Of a DNA stretch of 64,000 nt, positions 7,812 to 15,436 are shown piece after piece. Origin of the DNA: Verrucomicrobiaceae bacterium. Its GTDB lineage: Bacteria; Verrucomicrobiota; Verrucomicrobiia; Verrucomicrobiales; Akkermansiaceae. A program made the position numbers and the translations under genes. The notes under the pieces are model-generated. The model was not told where the DNA came from. It saw only the letters and a program-made list of their open reading frames with translations, and made no database searches. Location: contig JAIXWR010000044.1 of the NCBI GenBank assembly GCA_027491155.1, forward strand, positions 1-64,000, in the 5' to 3' direction. The stretch's first letter is position 1; every line of letters starts with the position of its first letter.

Positions 7812-8783
7812 TCAAACGATCTTCAGCCGGGCGAGATCCTGGGTGTCGACCAGGCCGACCGCGCGGCCTTCGGCATCCAGCACCACGACGTCGTCGACGC
7901 GATGCGAGCCGATCGTTTGGACCGCCTCGACCGCCAGCGAACCGGCCTCCACGCTGATCGGCTTGCGGGTCATGAAATCCGCCACCGCCCGGTCGCCGAC
8001 CAGCGGGTCCTGCTGGTAGCAGCGGGCGAAGTCCCCGTGGGTGAAGATCCCGGCCAGTTTTCCGTCCTGCGCAACCACCACACAGGCCCCGGAGCGGGCC
8101 TTGCTCATCGCCACCAGCGCGTCGCGGACGGTCGAGCCTTCGGGGATCGACGCCAGCTGGTCGCCGGAGCGCATGATGTCGGACACCCGGGTCAGCAGCG
8201 CCCGGCCGAGCGCGCCGCCGGGGTGGAAGCGCGCGAATTCCTTCTCGGTGAAACCGCGGGCTTCCAGCAGCACCATCGCCAGCGCGTCTCCCATCACCAG
8301 CATCGCGGTCGAGGAAGAGGTCGGCGCGAGGTTCATCGGGCAGGCCTCGCGGTCGACCGAGGTGTCCAGCGTCACGTCGCTGTGCTCGGCCAGGGTGGAG
8401 TTCGCCTTGCCGGTCAGCGCGATCAGGCTGACTTCGAAGCGCTTGATGTGCGGGAGCAGGTCGAGCAGCTCGGGCGTCTCGCCGGAGTAGGAAAGAAGCA
8501 GCACGGCATCGCCATCGGACAGGATCCCGAGGTCGCCGTGCAGGGCGTTCTGGGAATTGAGCACCACGGCAGTGGCACCGGTCGAGTTGAGCGTCGCGGC
8601 GATCTTGTGGCCGATGTTCCCCGACTTGCCGATCCCGACGACCACGATCTTGCCGCGGCGGTCGAGCGTTTCATGAAGCATCGTCACCGCCCGCGCGAAG
8701 CCCTCGTCGAGCCGCGCCGCCATCCGTTGCAGCGCCCCGGTTTCGATCTCGATCACGTGCCGTGCCTTCGCCAGGAAATCCAT
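7812..8783 (-). CDS. kdsD: D-arabinose-5-phosphate isomerase (KdsD/KpsF family)
   Basis: Interconverts ribulose-5-phosphate and arabinose-5-phosphate, the first step to KDO for lipopolysaccharide or capsule. An SIS domain covers about residues 30-185 with GIGKSGNIG (Lys53), LHGDLG, APTSSSTA and HPGGALGR (His187). Two CBS domains follow (about 202-258 and 267-323). The length of 323 residues matches E. coli KdsD (328). A reading frame extends 27 codons upstream, but the ATG at 8783 gives the family start (MDFLAKARHVIEIE). No KdsA, KdsB or KdsC gene is in the window. Confidence 0.93.
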   Translation of the reverse strand: MDFLAKARHVIEIETGALQRMAARLDEGFARAVTMLHETLDRRGKIVVVGIGKSGNIGHKIAATLNSTGATAVVLNSQNALHGDLGILSDGDAVLLLSYSGETPELLDLLPHIKRFEVSLIALTGKANSTLAEHSDVTLDTSVDREACPMNLAPTSSSTAMLVMGDALAMVLLEARGFTEKEFARFHPGGALGRALLTRVSDIMRSGDQLASIPEGSTVRDALVAMSKARSGACVVVAQDGKLAGIFTHGDFARCYQQDPLVGDRAVADFMTRKPISVEAGSLAVEAVQTIGSHRVDDVVVLDAEGRAVGLVDTQDLARLKIV

Positions 8784-8915
8784 GCGCGGAGCATGGCGGG
8801 CCGGGTCCGCCGCGGAAATGCGAAATTCTTCCCAAGTGGCGGAGCCGTCCCGCCGCCCACCCATCGGTCGCCGGGCACCTTCTCCCGGAGCGTGGGGTGG
8901 GTTGGGCTGCGGTCG

Positions 8916-11900
8916 TCAGTTTTCACGGACCCTGGCGCGGAAGAAGGCGGCGGGTCCGGGTTTGGGGCCGGTGAGGGTTTGCGTTCCGCCTTGGACGGGG
9001 AGGCCCTGGTTGCCGGGGATGTCCCAGGGCTGCCATTGCTGGAGGTTCTGCGAGTGTTCGATGATGACGGAGCGGTTGCGCGGGACCTCGAAGGTGAAGG
9101 ATGCCTGGGGGCCGTTGACGCTGACGGATGTGCGGGGGAATGAAGCCCCGGACAAGGGATCGGTGCCGGCGAGGAATTCGTCCTGGTTGTTGGAGCCATC
9201 GCCATCGGGGTCGGCGGTCGGCGCGCCTTGCGGGCTGCTGCCGGAGAGGAACTCGGCGGCGCGCCATTGGGCGTAGGTCTGGCGGTCGGGGAGCTCGTTC
9301 TGGATCCATTCTGTTAGAAGCGCGACGCCTGCGGGATCGACCACGTTGCTGCCGAGCGGCGGCATGCGGGTGAAGCCGTTGGAGGCGGCGGTGCGGTTGA
9401 GGAGGATGGAGTGAACGGTGGAACCGGGGACGACGAGTTTGTTGAGCGGGTTGCCGCCGTTGTTGCTGGCGTTGCCGAGGATGAGGCCGGTTTGGTCGAG
9501 CGTGAGTTCGTGGCGACCGTCCCACATCGAGGGCGCGGCGGTGCCGCCGTCCATGTGGCAGTAGGCGCAGTTCACGGCGATGTAGGATCGGACGCGGGCC
9601 TCGACGGGATATCCGGTTTCGTCCGGATGAAGGTGGCGTGGGAGCAGGTTGACGGATTCCGGATTGTTGGAGAAGTAACCGCCATTTCTCAGGACATCGA
9701 TCTGATTGCCTGCGAAGCCCGGGATGAGGCTGGTGAGGTTGTACTGGCGGGTGTTGGTGGAAAGCGCGAAGCCGGCCTGCGGGGTGTGGCAGGTCATGCA
9801 TTCGGAGCGGCTGGGAATGCGCCAACGCTGGATCTGCGGGACGCCGCCGACGGTGATGGAAAGGTCGAAGTCCTCGCCCGGTTCGCCGACGAGATTGGCC
9901 TCGGTGCCGGCTTCGTTCCATCGGTAGCTGACGCCGTAGGCACCGCTGGCGTTTTTCACGAGCAGGCGGGTTTCGAGGCGCTTGCGGGTGGCGGGATTGC
10001 CGCGGGTGGTTTCGATGTCGAAGTGTTTCACCCAGATCTGGCCGGTGGGGAAGGTCCACTCGTCGTCGCGCGACCAGGTCATTCTCGAGTTGGCGTCCGG
10101 GATGGTGAACCAGCGGCGCTTGATGGCGTGGTCGCTCCAGAAGGGCAGGTTGATCTGATAAGGCAGCAGGCCGGGCGCGGGTGAGAGATCGGTTAGATCG
10201 GAGAAAAGCCCGGTGGCGGTCAGAGTGGCGGGGTAGGTGCTGGTGTCGGTGACGGTGGTGATGCGGCGGACGAGGTTGTCGTTGAGGTCGGCCATCAGGA
10301 CATCGCCATTCGAGGGATCGCGGCCGAAGGCGACGATGCCGCCCTCGCCGAGGAGGCGGTTGACGGTGGGCGCGCTGCTGCCGTTGCGGACGAGCGACCA
10401 GACGTTCCCGGAGTTATAATCGGCAAAGATATAAGCACCGGTGAGCGAGGCCATGCGGGTGCCGCGATACACGATGCCGCCGGTGACGCTGGTGCCCTGG
10501 AGGGTGCCGTTGCCGCGCTGGTAGTCGTAGAGCGGATTGATGTGGGTGAAGCCGCCGGGTGCGCCGCCGACGGGTCCGGCGATCATGCCTTCGCGCCAGA
10601 CCCAGCCGTAGTTGCCGCCGCGGGTGATGAGGCTGATTTCCTCGCGCGCGCCGCCGCCGACGTCACCGCACCAGAGTTCGCCGGTGACGGGATCGAAGGA
10701 GAAGCGCCAGGGGTTGCGCAGTCCGGCGGCCCAGAACTCGGTTCGAACCGTCGAGGCGGTCACGGCGATGCCATTGAAGGAAGTGGCACCGACCCAGGGG
10801 TTGTCGGCCGGGATTTCATAGGCGGGCAGGCCGGAGTGGAGGAAGACGGCGGGGTGGCTGTTTGGCGGAATGTTGGCGTCGTCGGTGGCGGCGGGATTTC
10901 CCGCGATCTCGGTGCCTTCGAGGTCCACGTCGATGCGCAGCATGCCGGCGAAGAAGTCCTGGTTGATGCGCTGGCTGTTGGCGAACTGGTCGTTCTGACC
11001 GCCTTCGTCGCCGAGGGAGATGTAGAGATAGCCGTCGGGCCCGAAGTGGAGGTCGCCGCCGTTGTGGTTGTCGGCTTGGTCGGCCTGCTGTATGAGGACG
11101 CGTTCGGAAGCGAGGTTGGCGGTGGGCGTGGCGGAGTTCGGGTTGTTGAAGGTGATGCGGGAGACGCGTTGGTGGAGCGCGCCGCCGATGTTGACGGAGT
11201 AGAAGAGGAAGACGTGGCCGTTGCTGGCGTAGTTCGGGTGGAAGGCCATGCCAAGCAGGCCGCATTCGCTGTTGCTGTTGAGCGCTTCGGCGGGATTCCG
11301 GCCGTTGAAGAGCCCGCCGGTGTTGGCGTTCAGGGTGAGGACGGTCGAAGCGGTGGGCGTGGTGGCATTGACGTTCGGGATCACGCGCAGCAAGCCGCCT
11401 TTTTGACAGATGAAGAGGCGCTGGGTATCGCCGGGGGGCGAGGCGATGCAGACGGGTTGATCGAAGGAGAGACCGGGAAAGGCGTTGACTGCCGCGATCG
11501 AGACCGGTGGCGGATTGGCGGGGACCTGGAAGGAATTGTTCGGGATGCGGAGTTGATTCGAGAAGGTCAACGTGACGGTGGCCGGTTGGGACAGTCCGCC
11601 CGCGCCGTTGACGCGGTAGGTGAAGCTGTCGGTGGCCGGGCTGCCGGTGGTGTGGGTGTAGAGGATGCTGCCGTTCGGGCTGACGGCGGTGGTGCCGAAC
11701 TGGGGGGCTTGTACGATGCTTACCGTGGTGGGATCGAGGGTGCCGCTGTCGTTTGCGAGGACGGCGATGCGGACCTTCTGCAGGCGGTGAAGTGTGGCGG
11801 CATCGGCGACAGTGGTGGGCGGCGGGAAGCTCGGGTTGGGGCCGATGCTGATGCTGTTGAGGATTTCGTTCTGGCTGAGGGCGCGGCGGTGGATGCGGAC

Positions 11901-13496
11901 TTCGTCGTAGATGATGTTGCCGTTGGAGTCGCCGCTGTATTGCGAGCGGCCGAGCCAGTTGTTGACGTCCTCGATGGCGGAGAGCTTGAAGGGCAGGTCG
12001 CGGGTGGCGGCGAGGGTTCCGTTGAGATACCAGGCGAGCTGGCCGCCGGTGCTGCCGGAGGAACCGGCGCCATCGGTGTAGGTGATGGCGAAGTGATGGC
12101 GGGTGCCGGTGGCGAGGGTGAGGTTGGAGTCGGTGGCGAGTTCGCCGGCATCGTTGAGGCGTCCGACGAGCCGCTGCTGGTTGGCGGCGGTGCCGCGGTT
12201 GATGGCGAGCATCAGGTTGTCGCTGGAGGCGGTCCCTCCGGGGGCGGCGGTGGCGGTGTGGAGGATTTCCCCGGGAGCGGCGCCCGCGCCCTGTGCGGCG
12301 GTGTTTCCTGTTAGATTGGTGCGGCCGATATCGACGAGGCGCTGCCAGTTCCGCGCGGCGACCTGGGTGGCCCAGAGTTCGAAGGTGATGTTGGTTTTCG
12401 AGGAGATGATGCCGTTGGGGAGATCGACATAGGCGGAGATGTTGGCCGGGGTTTGGTTGCCATCCGTGGTGCCGGGAAGGGTGAGGGCGGTGCCGCTGAA
12501 GGTGGCCCCGTTTCCGCGGACGGTGGCGGTGGCGGTGCCGATGAGGTCGGGCACGGTGGTGCCGGAGGTGGCGTTGCCGGCCGCATTTCCGAAGGACCAG
12601 CGGTGGGCGATGTCGGAGAGCGGGAACGAGGGGTTGGCTCCGGAGTTGAAGCTGGCGGTGATTTCCGCCGGGGTCATGGCGTGGTCGTAGACGCGGACCT
12701 CGTTGTAGGCGGCGTGGGTGTTGCGGTCGCCGCTCCAGTGCGAGCGGCCGAGCCAGTTGTTCACGTCCTGGATCTGGTTGAGGCGGAAGCTGGTGTCGAG
12801 CGAGGCGACCAGCGTGCCGTTGCGATACCACGAGGCGCGGCCGCCGGTTGAGGCGAAGGCGCCGATGCCGCTCTGGAAGGTGAGGACGTAGTGGTATTCG
12901 GTGCCGGCGGTGGTGGCGAGGTTGGTGTCGGAGATGCCGTATTGGCCGGTGGTGTCCCCGGCCCCGATGCCGTTGATGCGGGTCTCGAAGCGCTGCTGGC
13001 CGAGGTTCCCGGCGGCATCGCGCGACAGGGTGAGCGTCAGACCGGCGGATGAACTGGTGGTGCCCGGCGCGGTGGTGGCGAGGCCGGTGATTTCTCCGGG
13101 TGCCCCGAGACCATCGCCAGCCTGGGTGATGCGGCCGAAATCGAGCAGGCGCTGGAAGTTTTGCTGGCTCAAAGGAGTGGCCCAGATTTCGACGGTGAGG
13201 TTCGTCTTGGATGAAATCAGGCCGTTCGGGAGATCGAGGTAGGCGGAGATGGACGAGGGAGGCTGGTTTCCGTTGGTGGTCCCGGGCAGGACGATGGAGG
13301 AGCCGTTGAAGGTCGCGCCGGTGCCGCGGACGATGACCGGCGCGTTTCCGATGCTGTCGGCAAGGGAAGTTCCCGAGGCCGCACTTCCGGCAGACTGATT
13401 GAAGGACCAGCGGTGGACGAGGTCGGCGTACAGCGCCGGGCTCGCGAGGAGCCCGAGAACTGCAATCGAGGCGGCGTGGATTCTGGATGCAGGCAT
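8916..13496 (-). CDS. Giant secreted LamG - quinoprotein dehydrogenase - cytochrome c protein
   Basis: A 1526-residue modular exported protein. After a signal peptide (to about residue 24) come two LamG/concanavalin-like domains, each opening with HRWSF (near 27 and 293). A cadherin- or Ig-like domain follows (about 530-620), then a six-bladed soluble glucose/sorbosone dehydrogenase-like propeller (about 660-1080, with FHPNYASNGHVFL, GDLHFGPDGYLYI and GLRNPWRFSFDP). Next is a cytochrome-like region with CMTCH (Cys1233) and CAYCH (Cys1310). The protein ends in a DPDGDGSNNQDEF calcium-binding-like motif plus a beta-sandwich. The likely role is periplasmic or surface oxidation of a sugar or alcohol, passing electrons to heme; this is inference. 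I chose the ATG at 13496 over a TTG at 13538 that overlaps the upstream gene. Confidence 0.8.
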   Translation of the reverse strand: MPASRIHAASIAVLGLLASPALYADLVHRWSFNQSAGSAASGTSLADSIGNAPVIVRGTGATFNGSSIVLPGTTNGNQPPSSISAYLDLPNGLISSKTNLTVEIWATPLSQQNFQRLLDFGRITQAGDGLGAPGEITGLATTAPGTTSSSAGLTLTLSRDAAGNLGQQRFETRINGIGAGDTTGQYGISDTNLATTAGTEYHYVLTFQSGIGAFASTGGRASWYRNGTLVASLDTSFRLNQIQDVNNWLGRSHWSGDRNTHAAYNEVRVYDHAMTPAEITASFNSGANPSFPLSDIAHRWSFGNAAGNATSGTTVPDLIGTATATVRGNGATFSGTALTLPGTTDGNQTPANISAYVDLPNGIISSKTNITFELWATQVAARNWQRLVDIGRTNLTGNTAAQGAGAAPGEILHTATAAPGGTASSDNLMLAINRGTAANQQRLVGRLNDAGELATDSNLTLATGTRHHFAITYTDGAGSSGSTGGQLAWYLNGTLAATRDLPFKLSAIEDVNNWLGRSQYSGDSNGNIIYDEVRIHRRALSQNEILNSISIGPNPSFPPPTTVADAATLHRLQKVRIAVLANDSGTLDPTTVSIVQAPQFGTTAVSPNGSILYTHTTGSPATDSFTYRVNGAGGLSQPATVTLTFSNQLRIPNNSFQVPANPPPVSIAAVNAFPGLSFDQPVCIASPPGDTQRLFICQKGGLLRVIPNVNATTPTASTVLTLNANTGGLFNGRNPAEALNSNSECGLLGMAFHPNYASNGHVFLFYSVNIGGALHQRVSRITFNNPNSATPTANLASERVLIQQADQADNHNGGDLHFGPDGYLYISLGDEGGQNDQFANSQRINQDFFAGMLRIDVDLEGTEIAGNPAATDDANIPPNSHPAVFLHSGLPAYEIPADNPWVGATSFNGIAVTASTVRTEFWAAGLRNPWRFSFDPVTGELWCGDVGGGAREEISLITRGGNYGWVWREGMIAGPVGGAPGGFTHINPLYDYQRGNGTLQGTSVTGGIVYRGTRMASLTGAYIFADYNSGNVWSLVRNGSSAPTVNRLLGEGGIVAFGRDPSNGDVLMADLNDNLVRRITTVTDTSTYPATLTATGLFSDLTDLSPAPGLLPYQINLPFWSDHAIKRRWFTIPDANSRMTWSRDDEWTFPTGQIWVKHFDIETTRGNPATRKRLETRLLVKNASGAYGVSYRWNEAGTEANLVGEPGEDFDLSITVGGVPQIQRWRIPSRSECMTCHTPQAGFALSTNTRQYNLTSLIPGFAGNQIDVLRNGGYFSNNPESVNLLPRHLHPDETGYPVEARVRSYIAVNCAYCHMDGGTAAPSMWDGRHELTLDQTGLILGNASNNGGNPLNKLVVPGSTVHSILLNRTAASNGFTRMPPLGSNVVDPAGVALLTEWIQNELPDRQTYAQWRAAEFLSGSSPQGAPTADPDGDGSNNQDEFLAGTDPLSGASFPRTSVSVNGPQASFTFEVPRNRSVIIEHSQNLQQWQPWDIPGNQGLPVQGGTQTLTGPKPGPAAFFRARVREN

Positions 13497-13534
13497 GAAT
13501 GACGGCGTGACCGTAGGCCGAAAAGCACCGGTTT

Positions 13535-15355
13535 TCAAACGACCCTTTTGCGGCGGATCAGGACGAGCATGCCGAGCCCGCCCAATAGCGCCGGGCCGGG
13601 CTCCGGAATCACCACCACTCGAAGGCTGCCCTCCTCGAAGTAGGCGGACCTGCCATCGCCGAGATCGAGGGCATTGGCCGCGCCGAAGTTCGAGACGTTG
13701 GTGAAATCGAAGTTCGATCCCTCGATCATCGTGTAAGTTCCGAGGCTGGCGGAATTCACGTCGAAGCCGATGAGGTTGCCGAATCCGAAGTTGTCGAAGG
13801 ATACCAGGCCTGCGACGGACAGGGTGCCGCCCGAGACGTCGAGCATGGCACCGGCATCGAAGTTCAGGGTTCCCGCGAGGGTTCCGTTGCCGCCGATGGT
13901 TGCTCCCGATCCCACGGTGACCGGGCTGCTTCCCAGCGAACCCGTGACAAACAGCGTGCCGGCGGAAACAAGGGTCGCACCGTCGTAGGTGCTGGCTCCG
14001 GACAGCGTGAGCGTGCCGGTTCCCTGCTTGGTCAGGCCGCCGGTGCCGCCATCGAGCAATGGCTGGGCGATCGTGATGTTGTAGCCGTTGCTATCGATGG
14101 TCGCGCCGCCGTTCTGGACGTTGGCCGCGCTCAGGCCTTGCATGAAGGTGGTCGAGCTTGTGGTGGCCTTCAGCGTGCCGCCGTTGAAATTGAAGGATCC
14201 ACTGGCTCCCGCGCTTGCCTTGGAAACGGAGGGAGCGGTCAGCGTGCCGCCGTTCAGGTTGTAAGCGTAGGTGCCGGTGCTTCCGCCGTTCCCGAGGTTC
14301 AGGCTCCCGGTGCCGCCGGCCGTGGTCCCGCCATCGCTGAAGAATGTAACCGTTCCGCCGTTCTGGATGAAGGTGGAGGTTCCGGTGTGATTGCCTCCCT
14401 GGCCAAAACCGATGCCGGCGTTGTTCTGAAGGTTCAAGCTGCCGGAATTGATCGTGAACACGTTGGTCGTTGCATCGAAGACCCCCATTTCCATCGTGCC
14501 CCCGCCCGACGTGTTGACGTTGATGGTGCCCCCGTTGTTGGTGACCGTCGCGACGTTGGCGGCGCTTCCGGCAAAGCCCAGCGTGAACCACTGGCGGGAG
14601 TTCAGGGTGCCGCCGCTGATCACCCCCGTGCCGGAGACGGCAGCCGCGTTGTTGCCACCTCGGGCGAAGGACACGATGTTGGCGGTCATGGTTCCGCCGC
14701 TCATGTTGAGTTGGCCGGTGCCGCCATTGTTGAAGAAGCTCCCGCCGATCTGCATTTCACCGGAAACATCCACCGTGCCGGCATCCATGTTGATGATGCC
14801 TGTCGATGCCCCGTTGGATCCGGCGAAGATGCCGCCCGCCTGGGCCGTGCCGGTAGTGTTGACGTTCCAGGTGGAGACGGTTCCGTTGTCGAGGCCGATC
14901 AGCATGTTGCCGTTGGGATTGGCCAATCCCCCGACCCTGAGGCTGCCGCTTCCCGTCTGGTCGTAGGTTGCCTGAGCACCTTGCCAGCCGAGAAAGAGCC
15001 AGTTCCCGTCGCCGGTTGCGACCGTTCCGGCGGACTGGGAGAGCCGGCCGTTGGCGCCACCGCCGATGATCAGGTCCCAGTCGCTCTGGTAGGTTCCGGC
15101 CGAGGTGATCGAGGGAAAGTTACCCGTCGCGGTATTGATGAAGGTGGTTCCTTGGGAGCCGTTCTCAACGGGCACGCCGTTGCTCCAGTTCGCCGCGTTG
15201 TTCCAATCCTGACTCGCGGATCCGTTCCATACGGTGTCGGCATGGGTGGATTCGCAGAAGCATGCGATAGGGATCCCCAGACTCAGGGCGAACGAGCTTT
15301 TCAAGTGGCGCGAGGCGAGCAGCGCCTGGTAGCGCGATTCCGGTTTTGCTTTCAT
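13535..15355 (-). CDS. PEP-CTERM beta-strand repeat protein (paralogue A)
   Basis: A 606-residue exported protein. Its signal peptide is long and weakly hydrophobic and ends near STHA-D. Residues of about 40-465 are repeats of GGTLxxxxx and LNLGNGGSTGTYAYNLNGG type, opening with the DTVWNGSASQDWNNAANWSNG motif of beta-strand repeat proteins. The end carries a full PEP-CTERM signal: IPEP, a hydrophobic segment, then RRKRVV. It is nearly identical over about 420 residues to the upstream neighbour (paralogue B), which lacks PEP-CTERM. It stops 38 bases before the ATG of the quinoprotein gene and starts 81 bases after paralogue B on the same strand. Confidence 0.85.
   Translation of the reverse strand: MKAKPESRYQALLASRHLKSSFALSLGIPIACFCESTHADTVWNGSASQDWNNAANWSNGVPVENGSQGTTFINTATGNFPSITSAGTYQSDWDLIIGGGANGRLSQSAGTVATGDGNWLFLGWQGAQATYDQTGSGSLRVGGLANPNGNMLIGLDNGTVSTWNVNTTGTAQAGGIFAGSNGASTGIINMDAGTVDVSGEMQIGGSFFNNGGTGQLNMSGGTMTANIVSFARGGNNAAAVSGTGVISGGTLNSRQWFTLGFAGSAANVATVTNNGGTINVNTSGGGTMEMGVFDATTNVFTINSGSLNLQNNAGIGFGQGGNHTGTSTFIQNGGTVTFFSDGGTTAGGTGSLNLGNGGSTGTYAYNLNGGTLTAPSVSKASAGASGSFNFNGGTLKATTSSTTFMQGLSAANVQNGGATIDSNGYNITIAQPLLDGGTGGLTKQGTGTLTLSGASTYDGATLVSAGTLFVTGSLGSSPVTVGSGATIGGNGTLAGTLNFDAGAMLDVSGGTLSVAGLVSFDNFGFGNLIGFDVNSASLGTYTMIEGSNFDFTNVSNFGAANALDLGDGRSAYFEEGSLRVVVIPEPGPALLGGLGMLVLIRRKRVV
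13978..15238 (-). repeat. Tandem gene-segment duplication, copy A
   Basis: This segment of paralogue A encodes about 420 residues (from DTVWNG to ASTYDG) that are almost the same as those encoded by 16164-17422. Both copies are in the same orientation. The flanking parts of the two genes are unrelated. Boundaries are approximate, taken from where the proteins stop aligning. Confidence 0.85.
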
Positions 15356-15436
15356 GGGTTTTTTCGCCGTTACCGGCGGATTCGAGGCTTGGTAGTGGAT
15401 GGATCTCCTGAAAAGGGTGATCGGCGGGGTTCGTGC

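Noticed and set aside
13497-13538. TTG start at 13538 for the giant LamG-quinoprotein
   Set aside because: It would overlap the stop of the upstream gene and put extra residues before a good signal peptide. The ATG at 13496 gives a proper signal sequence.
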